A DNA stretch of 15,815 nt from Desulfuromonadaceae bacterium (GTDB lineage Bacteria; Desulfobacterota; Desulfuromonadia; Desulfuromonadales; Geopsychrobacteraceae): contig JADGED010000036.1 of NCBI GenBank assembly GCA_016744555.1, positions 1-15,815 of the forward strand, given 5' to 3'. Position 1 is the stretch's first letter. The number at the start of each line of letters is the position of its first letter. Under the pieces are notes generated by a model. The model made no database searches, was not told where the DNA came from, and saw only the letters and a list, made by a program, of their open reading frames with translations. Positions 1-6,773 of the stretch are shown one piece after another. A program made the translations under genes and the position numbers.

Positions 1-81
1 GGTAACAGCAGCCCAGTTTTTTTCGGTTCCAGTTCCTAATGGAGATACAACACCAAGACCAGTAACTACGACTCTACGCAT
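1..81 (-). CDS. fabF: 3-oxoacyl-ACP synthase II, N-terminal fragment (cut by window edge)
   Basis: Only the first 27 codons are inside the window. The reverse strand begins ATG at 81-79 and reads MRRVVVTGLGVVSP followed by LGTGTEKNWAAVT, the characteristic opening of FabF/KAS II, which elongates acyl-ACP by condensing it with malonyl-ACP in the cytoplasm. A purine-rich AGAGAG stretch lies upstream of the ATG as a modest ribosome binding site. It follows acpP in the usual fab order but is separated from it by a terminator and a palindrome, so it may be transcribed partly from its own promoter in 82-220. The catalytic Cys-His-His residues lie outside the window. FabB cannot be excluded from so short a piece, but the acpP-fabF order favours FabF. 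Confidence 0.88.
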   Translation of the reverse strand, partial: MRRVVVTGLGVVSPLGTGTEKNWAAVT

Positions 82-133
82 AAAAAACTCTCTTTTATAA
101 AAGGCGGATAAGTGATTTCATTTTCGATTGGCA

Positions 134-139
134 ATTATA
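134..139 (-). promoter_or_regulatory. Candidate -10 box for fabF
   Basis: The reverse strand carries a perfect TATAAT hexamer about 50 bases before the fabF start and downstream of the acpP terminator. No convincing -35 box lies 16-18 bases upstream; the nearest TTG-type hexamer (163-168) is 23 bases away. The placement suits a promoter giving fabF some expression independent of acpP, but in AT-rich DNA this hexamer could occur by chance. Confidence 0.25.
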
Positions 140-185
140 GATTCTCCTACTAAATAGAGTACCTACAACCTAAACTGTTATATCC

Positions 186-220
186 ATCTATTTACTTCTT
201 AACAAAAGAAGTAAATAGAT
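186..220. repeat. Perfect 15-bp inverted repeat with 5-base loop
   Basis: Arms 186-200 and 206-220 are exact reverse complements (ATCTATTTACTTCTT against AAGAAGTAAATAGAT) around the loop AACAA. It starts directly behind the T-tract of the acpP terminator and lies upstream of fabF. Neither side is followed by a T-run, so it is not a canonical intrinsic terminator. It could be an mRNA stabilising or processing hairpin, a back-up terminator, or a protein-binding palindrome controlling fabF. The symmetry is seen directly; the role is inferred. Confidence 0.8.
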
Positions 221-256
221 AAAAAGGTGGTGTCAGATAATTAATCCGACACCACC
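221..256 (-). terminator. Intrinsic terminator after acpP
   Basis: On the reverse strand a 9-bp perfect GC-rich stem (GGTGGTGTC with GACACCACC, arms 248-256 and 226-234) can extend by four more pairs, including one G-U, around a TAATT loop. It is followed at once by TTTTT (225-221). It begins about 10 bases after the acpP stop codon. This is a classic Rho-independent terminator and should make most transcripts of the yceD-to-acpP operon end before fabF, allowing acpP mRNA to exceed fabF mRNA. Confidence 0.88.
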
Positions 257-265
257 ACTATTTAA

Positions 266-499
266 TCAAGAAGCTGAATTGATATAATCAATTGCATTTT
301 TTACAGTCTGAATCTTTTCGGCATCATCATCAGAAATTTCTACATCAAATTCCTCTTCGAGAGCCATTACTAACTCAACAGTGTCCAGTGAGTCAGCACC
401 AAGATCGTCCATGAATGCTGCTTCATCAGTAACTTGTTCTTCGTCTACACCTAATTGTTCTGCAACAATTTGTTTTACTCTTTCTTCAATAGAAGCCAT
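266..499 (-). CDS. acpP: Acyl carrier protein
   Basis: A 77-residue, highly acidic protein of the usual ACP length. It contains the phosphopantetheine attachment motif GADSLD with Ser37 as the modified residue, followed by the helix-II recognition sequence TVELVMALEEEFD and the conserved IQTVKNAIDYI C-terminal helix. It carries growing acyl chains as thioesters and is the shared partner of FabD, FabG, FabH, FabF and PlsX, all encoded around it. The start is fixed by an AAGGAG ribosome binding site 9 bases before the ATG. It sits 47 bases after fabG and is followed by a strong terminator, the arrangement expected for one of the most abundant proteins of the pathway. Nothing is unusual in the protein itself. 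Confidence 0.98.
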   Translation of the reverse strand: MASIEERVKQIVAEQLGVDEEQVTDEAAFMDDLGADSLDTVELVMALEEEFDVEISDDDAEKIQTVKNAIDYINSAS

Positions 500-546
500 T
501 TACGTTTCTCCTTTTAGTTAAGTCGGCCACAAACTAGCCAGGTTAT

Positions 547-1284
547 TTACATGTACATTCCACCATTAACAGCTAAAACTTGACCGGTAATATAACCGGT
601 ATTATCGGCTGCTAGAAAAACAACAGCATTGGCAATATCATCAGCAGAACCGAGACGCTCAAGCGGTATCTGGCTTGACAGTGCAAGACGCTGATCCTCT
701 GACAACGCATCGGTCATTGCAGTAGCAATAAAACCAGGGGCAACAGCATTAACAGTAATATTTCGCTTTGCCAATTCACGTGCATTAGATTTGGTCAAGC
801 CCATCAAACCGGCTTTACTAGCACAGTAATTTGCCTGACCTGGGTTACCCATTTGACCAACAATAGAAGATATATTAATAATTCTACCATGGCGCTGCTT
901 AGTCATAACTTTTGAAACTGCGCGGGTACACAAGAATGCCCCTTTAAGGTTAACGTCTAGGACTGCATCCCAATCGGAATCCTTCATCCGCAACAGTAAA
1001 CCATCGCGGGTAATTCCAGCGTTGTTTACCAAAATATCAATTTGGCCAAATGCTTCCTTACCGGCTTTTACCATCTGATCGACATCAGAAGCAACTGTTA
1101 CATTACCTTGAACAGCAATCGCATCAGTCCCGTTAGCCTTAAGCTCGCTTACGAATTCTTCGGTAACCTGAAGATCAACGTCAACAGCAATAATTTTTGC
1201 CCCTTGTGCCGCCAAAGCTAAAGAGATACTACGACCAATACCACGTGAAGCACCTGTAACCAAAGCTACCCTATCTTGTACCAT
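547..1284 (-). CDS. fabG: 3-oxoacyl-ACP reductase
   Basis: A 245-residue classical short-chain dehydrogenase/reductase of normal length. The Rossmann motif TGASRGIG is at residues 10-17 and NNAG at 87-90. The catalytic tetrad is Asn112, Ser140, Tyr153 and Lys157, within INISSIVGQMGN and QANYCASKAG. The C-terminal GYITGQVLAVNGGMYM block is typical of FabG. It uses NADPH to reduce 3-oxoacyl-ACP to 3-hydroxyacyl-ACP in each elongation cycle. Its position between fabD and acpP separates it from the many other SDR enzymes. An AAAGGG ribosome binding site precedes the ATG, and a short palindrome lies directly upstream of that site. The flanking fabD and acpP are 86 and 47 bases away, consistent with one operon. 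Confidence 0.97.
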   Translation of the reverse strand: MVQDRVALVTGASRGIGRSISLALAAQGAKIIAVDVDLQVTEEFVSELKANGTDAIAVQGNVTVASDVDQMVKAGKEAFGQIDILVNNAGITRDGLLLRMKDSDWDAVLDVNLKGAFLCTRAVSKVMTKQRHGRIINISSIVGQMGNPGQANYCASKAGLMGLTKSNARELAKRNITVNAVAPGFIATAMTDALSEDQRLALSSQIPLERLGSADDIANAVVFLAADNTGYITGQVLAVNGGMYM

Positions 1285-1298
1285 AATATTTTACCCTT

Positions 1299-1312
1299 TT
1301 ATCTGTAGATAA
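1299..1312. repeat. Short palindrome just upstream of the fabG ribosome binding site
   Basis: TTATC and GATAA arms (1299-1303, 1308-1312) flank a 4-base loop. On the transcribed (minus) strand it lies immediately before the AAAGGG site of fabG, so in mRNA it forms a weak 5-bp hairpin next to the Shine-Dalgarno sequence. It also contains a 9-mer one base from the DnaA-box consensus. Any function is speculative. Confidence 0.35.
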
Positions 1313-1370
1313 GTAATACAAACTAATTACTAAATTTATTCTAAAACTAATTTTACCAGTCAAACTACTT

Positions 1371-2291
1371 TTACTTCTGCAGCTTTTCCAGACTGGCAAC
1401 ATCACCAATATTTTTGATTGTCGCTGGGCGATCGATACGTTTGATCAAGGTCGACAAAACCCGCCCTGGACCAATTTCAACATAGTTATCAACGCCTAAA
1501 TCTTTCATTTTCAAGATCGACTCATCCCACCGAACTGGCGCACACACTTGCTTTACCAGTAACTCTTTAATCCTGCTATCATCGGTGCATGGTTGCGCTT
1601 CAACATTGGTAACAACAGGACAGTTTGGTACAGAAACAAGCACAGACTCAAGTTCATCCTGCAACCGCTGTGCAGCAGGAGCCATCAAAGAAGAATGAAA
1701 TGGAGCACTAACTGGTAACAACATTGCCCGTTTAGCACCGCGCTCCTTTGCCAAAACGATGGCCCGCTCAACCGCAGTGGTGTGACCAGCTATAACAATT
1801 TGTCCCGGGCTATTGTAATTAGCCGGAGCAACAACTTCGCCTGCTGCTGCTTCTTGACATAATTTGCTTAGTTCTTCGGCATCAATTCCCATCACTGCTG
1901 CCATTGTACCGACACCAACAGGAACCGCTTCTTGCATAAAAGTACCACGCTGGCGTACAGTTTTTACCGCAGCAGAAAACTCAATTGCCCCAGCAGCAAC
2001 CAATGCAGAATACTCACCCAAAGAATGGCCAGCTACAAAGTCTGCCTTAAGACCCAATTCTGCTTCGAGAACTCGTAGTGCTGCAATACTTGCGGTCAAA
2101 ATTGCCGGTTGGGTATTAGCGGTTAATTTTAAATCTTCTTCAGCACCAGAGAAACACAGTGCAGTAAGGTCAAAACCTAAAGAATCGTTTGCCTCTTCGA
2201 AAACATGCTTGGCAACCTTAAAATTATCGCTGAGATCTTTACCCATCCCCGAAAATTGTGAACCCTGCCCTGGAAAAACAAAAGCATTCAT
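1371..2291 (-). CDS. fabD: Malonyl-CoA:ACP acyltransferase
   Basis: A 306-residue protein of typical FabD length. It opens with FVFPGQGSQFSGMG (the conserved PGQGSQ loop) and contains the nucleophile elbow GHSLGEYSAL with Ser90. The catalytic His199 lies in PVSAPFHSSLM, and QPAILTAS is at residues 61-68. The C-terminal EIGPGRVLSTLIKRI block is also family-typical. It moves the malonyl group from CoA to AcpP, supplying the extender for FabH and FabF. The ATG is preceded by AT-rich DNA with only a weak ribosome binding site, so translation may depend partly on ribosomes arriving from fabH, whose stop is 41 bases upstream. No domain is missing. Confidence 0.97.
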   Translation of the reverse strand: MNAFVFPGQGSQFSGMGKDLSDNFKVAKHVFEEANDSLGFDLTALCFSGAEEDLKLTANTQPAILTASIAALRVLEAELGLKADFVAGHSLGEYSALVAAGAIEFSAAVKTVRQRGTFMQEAVPVGVGTMAAVMGIDAEELSKLCQEAAAGEVVAPANYNSPGQIVIAGHTTAVERAIVLAKERGAKRAMLLPVSAPFHSSLMAPAAQRLQDELESVLVSVPNCPVVTNVEAQPCTDDSRIKELLVKQVCAPVRWDESILKMKDLGVDNYVEIGPGRVLSTLIKRIDRPATIKNIGDVASLEKLQK

Positions 2292-2332
2292 ATTTATTTA
2301 AATCCTAAAATTATTTTTTTAAACGAACGAAA

Positions 2333-3310
2333 CTACCAACGAATTAGAGTCGAGCCCCAAGTAAATCCACCACCAAATGCCGCCGACAAAATTAAATCAC
2401 CGGACTTTAACAAGCCCTGCCGATTTGCTTCATCAATTGCAATCGGGATTGTTGCCCCCGAGGTATTGCCATACTTGTGAACATTAATAAAGCTCTGTTC
2501 ATCGGTTAAACCAAGTCTCTTAGTAGTCGCTTCGAGAATTCGTAAGTTAGCCTGATGGGGAATAAATTGCGCAACATCGGCACTGGTATAACCGTTAGTT
2601 TTAAGTGCCTCTTTTGAAACCTTAGTTAAAGATCGCACCGCTACCTTAAAAACTTCATTACCTTCCATCCGTAAAAATGGCAATTTAGCTTCTATACCAT
2701 CTACAGAAGCTGGGTATCTGGCACCAAATCCTGGCTGATGGAGAAGCTCCCAATAATTACCATCAGAATAAAGGTGGGTCGACAACACACCCGCTTCACT
2801 TTCCTGACCTTCTAGGACGACTGCTCCAGCTCCATCACCAAAAAGAATACAAGTATTACGGTCGGTCCAATCAACTATGTGACTAAACTTTTCGGCGCCA
2901 ATAACCAAGGCCCTTTTACCACGACCGGAGGTTATAAAATCATTTGCATTGGATAAAGCATACAGAAAGCCACTACAGGCTGCAGAAATGTCGTAGGCGT
3001 GAGCGTTTTTAGCACCAAGCTGAGCCTGGACTAAACAAGAAGTAGCTGGCCACGGGAAGTCTCCGGTTATCGTCCCCATAACAATTAAGTCGATATCTTC
3101 GGCAGTTACTCCGGCCATATCCATAGCACGTTGTGCTGCCTTAGTTGCCATATCAGAAGTGCATTCGCCTTCGGCTGCAATCCGCCGCTCAACGATTCCA
3201 GTTCTAGCTACGATCCAATCATGGCTAGTATCAACCATTTTTTCGAGATCATAATTTGTTCTAATTTCTTCAGGAAGGTAAGATCCCGTGCCAATAATAC
3301 GTGCTCTCAT
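2333..3310 (-). CDS. fabH: 3-oxoacyl-ACP synthase III
   Basis: A 325-residue initiating condensing enzyme. The Cys-His-Asn triad is visible as Cys112 in ISAACSGFLYAL, His252 in FIPHQANLRI and Asn282 in HKYGNTSGAT. The N terminus MRARIIGTGSYLPE and the C-terminal AAFGGGFTWGSTLIRW are diagnostic of FabH rather than other thiolase-fold proteins. It joins acetyl-CoA (or another short acyl-CoA) to malonyl-ACP to start fatty-acid synthesis. A TAGGAGT sequence lies about 17 bases before the ATG, further than ideal, and a second weak purine run is nearer. It follows plsX by 40 bases, the common plsX-fabH-fabD order. Confidence 0.97.
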   Translation of the reverse strand: MRARIIGTGSYLPEEIRTNYDLEKMVDTSHDWIVARTGIVERRIAAEGECTSDMATKAAQRAMDMAGVTAEDIDLIVMGTITGDFPWPATSCLVQAQLGAKNAHAYDISAACSGFLYALSNANDFITSGRGKRALVIGAEKFSHIVDWTDRNTCILFGDGAGAVVLEGQESEAGVLSTHLYSDGNYWELLHQPGFGARYPASVDGIEAKLPFLRMEGNEVFKVAVRSLTKVSKEALKTNGYTSADVAQFIPHQANLRILEATTKRLGLTDEQSFINVHKYGNTSGATIPIAIDEANRQGLLKSGDLILSAAFGGGFTWGSTLIRW

Positions 3311-3350
3311 ACTCTAATGACTCCTATACCTGAATTCGAATAACTGACAA

Positions 3351-4346
3351 TCAATCTGCGCTAAGCAAATTGACTAATTTATCTTCAAAGTGGATCTTTG
3401 CATATTCGCCTGCTTGCTTAATCGCAATACTGATAGCCACAGAATCTGAGCTGCCATGGCAAACAATTCCGGCACCAGAAATACCCAGTAACGGTGCACC
3501 ACCATATTCAGAGGGATCCGTTCTTTTTTTAAAGGCTTTAAAAGCTGGTTTACTAAATAAATAACCAAGTTTAGCCCAAAAACGAGTTGATATTTCTTGC
3601 TTTAACATCGTACCGATAGCGACAGCCAACCCTTCTGAAACTTTCAAAAGGACATTGCCGACAAAACCATCACAAACCACAACATCGACAGAGCCGTTGT
3701 ACACGTCACCACCTTCAACATAGCCAACGTAATTCAAAGGCGAATTTTTCAGCAGTTGATGGGCTTCGCGGGTGAGGTCATTGCCTTTTTTTTCTTCTTC
3801 GCCGTTCGAAAGCAAACCTACTCGAGGATTACCTTTAGATAAGAAATGCTCGACATACAGGCTACCCATCAAACCAAATTGCTGCAAATGGGTGGCTTTG
3901 CAATCGACATTGGCCCCCATATCAAGAACCATTGTTTCAGAGTTAAGGTTAGGCAACAACGTCCCAATAGCGGGTCTCTCTATCCCCTTAACTCTTCCAA
4001 GGACAAACATTCCACACGCCATAATTGCACCAGAGTTGCCGGCACTAACTACGGCTGAGGCTGATCCCTTTTTCACCAAATCAAAAGCAACTCGAATTGA
4101 CGAGTCTTTCTTTTTACGTAATGCCATTGCTGGTGATTCATGCATACCAACAACTTCGCTGGCATGATGGACCTCGATATTTAAATCTGTTGCACCGAGT
4201 TTATCGATCTCTGCCTGAATTTGGGTTGAATCACCAACAAGCACAACTTGGCAACCCAAATCTCGGCAAGCGACAACAGCACCGGCAACCTCAGCAGCAG
4301 GTGAATTGTCGCCTCCCATAGCATCAACAGCAATTTTAACTGGCAT
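3351..4346 (-). CDS. plsX: Phosphate acyltransferase PlsX
   Basis: A 331-residue protein with the family hallmark near the N terminus (AVDAMGGDNSPAAEV, residues 6-20). It also has VVSAGNSGAIMA, ERPAIGTLLPN, VLDMGANVD and, towards the C terminus, the YGGAPLLGISG block. PlsX converts acyl-ACP to acyl-phosphate, the donor used by the membrane enzyme PlsY, and so links the neighbouring fab genes to phospholipid synthesis. It is a peripheral membrane protein in characterised bacteria. It sits 19 bases after rpmF, a very widespread pairing. Only a distant AGG triplet precedes the ATG, so translation may be coupled to rpmF. Confidence 0.97.
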   Translation of the reverse strand: MPVKIAVDAMGGDNSPAAEVAGAVVACRDLGCQVVLVGDSTQIQAEIDKLGATDLNIEVHHASEVVGMHESPAMALRKKKDSSIRVAFDLVKKGSASAVVSAGNSGAIMACGMFVLGRVKGIERPAIGTLLPNLNSETMVLDMGANVDCKATHLQQFGLMGSLYVEHFLSKGNPRVGLLSNGEEEKKGNDLTREAHQLLKNSPLNYVGYVEGGDVYNGSVDVVVCDGFVGNVLLKVSEGLAVAIGTMLKQEISTRFWAKLGYLFSKPAFKAFKKRTDPSEYGGAPLLGISGAGIVCHGSSDSVAISIAIKQAGEYAKIHFEDKLVNLLSAD

Positions 4347-4365
4347 GATTAATAATCAGACCTAA

Positions 4366-4548
4366 TTAAACTTCATCACTGCTGATAATTTCTTTACCTT
4401 TATAAGTTCCACAATGTGGACAAACACGGTGTGGTACCTTAGTTTCTTGACATTGTGAACATACAGACATGCCAGGTGCAGCTACAGCATCATGAGCACG
4501 ACGCATATTTTTTTTAGACTTAGATGTTTTCTTCTTTGGTACTGCCAT
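4366..4548 (-). CDS. rpmF: 50S ribosomal protein bL32
   Basis: A 60-residue basic protein beginning MAVPKKKTSKSKKNMRRAHD, the bL32 signature. A zinc-ribbon follows with Cys30-x2-Cys33 and Cys43-x2-Cys46, so this is the zinc-binding (C+) form. It is a component of the large ribosomal subunit. The ATG is preceded by a strong AAGGAG site. It lies 75 bases after yceD and 19 before plsX, the conserved yceD-rpmF-plsX arrangement that ties ribosome and lipid synthesis to one promoter. The extended C-terminal tail GKEIISSDEV is of ordinary length. Confidence 0.98.
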   Translation of the reverse strand: MAVPKKKTSKSKKNMRRAHDAVAAPGMSVCSQCQETKVPHRVCPHCGTYKGKEIISSDEV

Positions 4549-4610
4549 TTACTTTCTCCTTACAAATCAATAAATGATATTTACAAACTATAGGTAAACA
4601 TCATGGGAAA

Positions 4611-4628
4611 CCTGACTTTAAAATCAGG
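4611..4628. repeat. Small inverted repeat over the yceD stop codon
   Basis: CCTGA and TCAGG arms surround a short AT core, with further weak pairs inside. On the minus strand it covers the TGA stop of yceD (4626-4624). It is followed by TTTCCC, not a T-run, so a terminator is unlikely. A weak RNA hairpin between yceD and rpmF, perhaps a processing site, is possible but unproven. Confidence 0.35.
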
Positions 4629-5166
4629 ACTTTTTTAAATTTAACTCAGACAATATATTAAATTTATTATTAAATATTTTTTTTACACAATCACAACGAG
4701 TTATATTCATATTAACACCACATTCGGGACAGAGTCCCAAGCATTCTTCACAACATATGGGGCTAATCGGGATAGCCATTAAAAGTTGTTCTTGTAATGG
4801 ATCTTGCAAATCCAGAATTTCATCTTTATAGGTAGTCAAGTCTAATTCAGCAGCTTCAAGCTCAACCTCTTCGACAAATTCTGTTGTTTTTGGCTGTGGT
4901 ACAAATGTAAACGCAAAGTTCTCCGCTAGTGGCAAGTCGTAACTACCTAAGCAACGACCACACTTCAAGCCGATTACAGCATCTAAGCGACCATCTACCT
5001 CAACAAACTTTCCCGTTTGCTGCAACCGCAATTTAAACTCGAGCGGTGGATAAAATTTCACTTCACCAGCAGCAATAAAATCTTGTAGCTGTGGAAAATC
5101 ATCCACAGTACAGGAGTACTCTTGCTCCAACTCTCCAGCTTTGATATCTTTTAACTCAATTTGCAC
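4624..5166 (-). CDS. yceD: DUF177/YceD family protein, 23S rRNA accumulation factor
   Basis: About 180 residues from a GTG start at 5166. It carries the DUF177 core with KCGRC (Cys69, Cys72), acidic central strands, and a long cysteine-rich C terminus: Cys138, 139, 142, 146, 149, 158 and 160, within ICCEECLGLCPECGVN and RCDC. This looks like a metal-binding extension, common in delta-type YceD proteins. Family members help 23S rRNA accumulate and sit beside rpmF, as here. An in-frame ATG at 5220 would add 18 cysteine-rich hydrophobic residues, but it overlaps the -35 hexamer of a near-consensus promoter and would lie upstream of its transcription start, so I reject it. A GGTGG stretch 6 bases before the GTG is an imperfect ribosome binding site. 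Confidence 0.87.
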   Translation of the reverse strand: MQIELKDIKAGELEQEYSCTVDDFPQLQDFIAAGEVKFYPPLEFKLRLQQTGKFVEVDGRLDAVIGLKCGRCLGSYDLPLAENFAFTFVPQPKTTEFVEEVELEAAELDLTTYKDEILDLQDPLQEQLLMAIPISPICCEECLGLCPECGVNMNITRCDCVKKIFNNKFNILSELNLKKS

Positions 5167-5192
5167 TAGCTCACCACCAAGGCAAAAGAGAC

Positions 5193-5220
5193 AGTATAGA
5201 GAGAGACAAAAACATGTCAA
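5193..5220 (-). promoter_or_regulatory. Sigma-70-type promoter of the yceD-rpmF-plsX-fab operon
   Basis: The reverse strand has a perfect TTGACA (5220-5215), a 16-base spacer, and TATACT (5198-5193), one mismatch from consensus. Predicted transcription starts near 5186, giving a leader of about 20 bases before the GTG of yceD. No other equally good promoter was seen in the operon, so this probably drives yceD through acpP. Confidence 0.72.
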
Positions 5221-5318
5221 GTCAAACCGTCAATAACACCTTTAATCTATTCAGAATGGCGCATTTTCTAGCCCATTCACCGTGGATTTGCAAGTTTTTT
5301 TTAAACTGATACGCAGTC

Positions 5319-5333
5319 TGGTATTTATTACCA
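5319..5333. repeat. 15-base inverted repeat between yceD and mazG
   Basis: TGGTA and TACCA arms surround TTTAT in the divergent intergenic region 5221-5399, about 67 bases before mazG. It could be an operator or chance symmetry. No convincing plus-strand promoter for mazG was identified near it, although TGGTATTTA resembles a poor extended -10. Confidence 0.3.
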
Positions 5334-5399
5334 AGAAAAGACAGCATATAAACATGAACAAATAACCCCTAAACCATAACTATTATAACGGTATTTAAA

Positions 5400-6083
5400 A
5401 TGGATAATGACCAAAGCACAATTGCAATAAAAAAATTAGTTGAAACTATGTCAACACTACGTTCTCCTGCTGGCTGCCCTTGGGATAAAGATCAAACTCC
5501 CGAGTCATTAAAGCCTTACATTTTAGAAGAGGCATATGAATTAATAGAAGCCATTGACAGCGAAGAGACCACAGAGATTCGGGATGAACTAGGCGACCTT
5601 CTTCTTCAGGTTATTTTTCTTGCCCAAATTTATAATGAAAAAAATATATTCACATTAGCCGACGTAGCAAATTCAATTAACAGTAAACTTATCCGCCGTC
5701 ATCCACATGTTTTTAGCGATGCAAGTACTTCTGACCTTGATGCACTCTGGGATGAAATTAAACAACAGGAGCGAACCAGTAAAGGTAAAGGCAATAAACT
5801 TGTCGATCGAATTCCCGGCAACCTTCCAGCCCTGAAACAAGCAACAAAAGTTGCAAAAAAAACAAAAACAGCTAATAGTGAGTTAAATATTGATAAAATT
5901 CACGATCTATTAGATCAACTAACTATCACCAATGATCAAGTTGATCAGCCTCCAGCTGCTGTTGATTCAATCCTTGGTGACTTGCTTTTTGGAGTGGTTC
6001 AATTGGCGAATTCTCTCCATCTTGATGCAGAGGATTTATTACGTAAAAAAACCATGAAAGTCATGACCAATTTTGACAAATAA
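5400..6083 (+). CDS. mazG: Nucleoside triphosphate pyrophosphohydrolase MazG, C-terminal domain degenerate
   Basis: A 227-residue MazG, shorter than the usual 260 or so. The N-terminal domain is intact: GCPWDKDQTPESL at residues 25-37, then the metal-binding EExxE...ExxD motif (Glu43, Glu44, Glu47, Glu63, Asp66) and the conserved RRHPHVF at 99-105. Such enzymes cleave (d)NTPs, and in some species ppGpp-related nucleotides, to monophosphates. The second MazG-like domain (about 145-227) is eroded. The expected GFDW is absent, the second EExxE is replaced by DKIHDLLDQL (165-174), and the second ExxD reads ILGD with Ile191 in place of Glu. The protein ends soon after, without the usual tail. The start has only a weak ribosome binding site. 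It is divergent from the fab operon. Confidence 0.9.
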   Translation: MDNDQSTIAIKKLVETMSTLRSPAGCPWDKDQTPESLKPYILEEAYELIEAIDSEETTEIRDELGDLLLQVIFLAQIYNEKNIFTLADVANSINSKLIRRHPHVFSDASTSDLDALWDEIKQQERTSKGKGNKLVDRIPGNLPALKQATKVAKKTKTANSELNIDKIHDLLDQLTITNDQVDQPPAAVDSILGDLLFGVVQLANSLHLDAEDLLRKKTMKVMTNFDK

Positions 6084-6156
6084 TTTGATTGCACTTTTAG
6101 TCATTAATTGCAAAGTTGGTGAAAAATAAAAGGTTTTAGATTCAATCCACGCCAGC

Positions 6157-6176
6157 TGTGGATAACCTGTAGATAA
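6157..6176. promoter_or_regulatory. DnaA box and adjacent near-match
   Basis: TGTGGATAA at 6157-6165 is the exact reverse complement of the consensus DnaA box TTATCCACA. Eleven bases later, TGTAGATAA (6168-6176) differs from it by one base in the same orientation, and a weaker two-mismatch copy starts at 6180. The rest of the 270-base stretch 6084-6353 between mazG and fxsA holds T-rich tracts and no gene that I can see. One-turn spacing favours cooperative DnaA binding, but 9-mers of this kind also occur by chance. Confidence 0.45.
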
Positions 6177-6353
6177 AGCTGTTGAAAATATCAGCGACAC
6201 AGCATTTCCGGTCTGGGCCTACATTTTGCCTATTTTTTAACCAGTTTTTTTTGCATGTATTTTCAGGTACTTAGAATTCACAGCCCATTGCCTTAGAAAA
6301 ATACCATATAACTCTTATGATTTTTTTAATGATTTTAACAAAAGGATAAATAG

Positions 6354-6749
6354 ATGTTTATAAAACTCCTAATACTCTTCACATTGATCCCAATAATAGA
6401 ATTATATGTATTAATTGAAGCCGGCCATCAAATCGGCATTGCGGCAACAATAGGGATGATAATACTTACCGGAATTGCTGGTGCATACCTAGCCAGAACT
6501 CAAGGATTTAATCTAATTAACAAGATTCAAACCGATCTAAACCAAGGGATAATTCCAACTCAAGAAATGTTAGATGGAGTAATGATTTTAGCAGGTGGAT
6601 TATTACTTTTGACGCCAGGTTTCTGTACCGACCTATTTGGGTTTTGCTTATTGACTCCAGCAACCAGACAGTTTTTCAAAGTTTGGTTAAAAAAGTGGCT
6701 GGATCTAAGAATAAAAAGTGGTGAAATAAACATTCAACAGTTTAAATAA
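6354..6749 (+). CDS. fxsA: FxsA-family membrane protein
   Basis: A 131-residue integral inner-membrane protein. FxsA features are the opening helix (LLILFTLIPIIELYVLIE), then GIAATIGMIILTGIAGAYLARTQG, an amphipathic loop, a helix around residues 74-95 and the conserved LLLTPGFCTDLFGFCLLTPATRQ. E. coli FxsA is known for suppressing F exclusion of phage T7; its normal role is poorly understood. The ATG is supported by AAAGGA 7 bases upstream. Only a basic, short C-terminal tail follows the last membrane segment. It is followed 24 bases later by the convergent end of murJ. It sits downstream of mazG across a 270-base gap, so joint transcription is uncertain. Confidence 0.9.
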   Translation: MFIKLLILFTLIPIIELYVLIEAGHQIGIAATIGMIILTGIAGAYLARTQGFNLINKIQTDLNQGIIPTQEMLDGVMILAGGLLLLTPGFCTDLFGFCLLTPATRQFFKVWLKKWLDLRIKSGEINIQQFK

Positions 6750-6773
6750 GCTAGCTAAGTAGCATAACGAAAA

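Noticed and set aside
140..180. Possible FapR-like operator near fabF (AGTACCTA stretch)
   Set aside because: Only half of the palindrome is recognisable, and FapR is a regulator of Gram-positive bacteria, unlike this apparently diderm organism.
1864..2301. Plus-strand open frame of 145 codons opposite fabD
   Set aside because: It lies wholly antisense to a clear fabD with intact catalytic residues, resembles no family I know and lacks a ribosome binding site. It is a shadow frame.
3374..4167. Open frames overlapping plsX on both strands
   Set aside because: PlsX covers the region with family motifs throughout; the other frames have no independent support.
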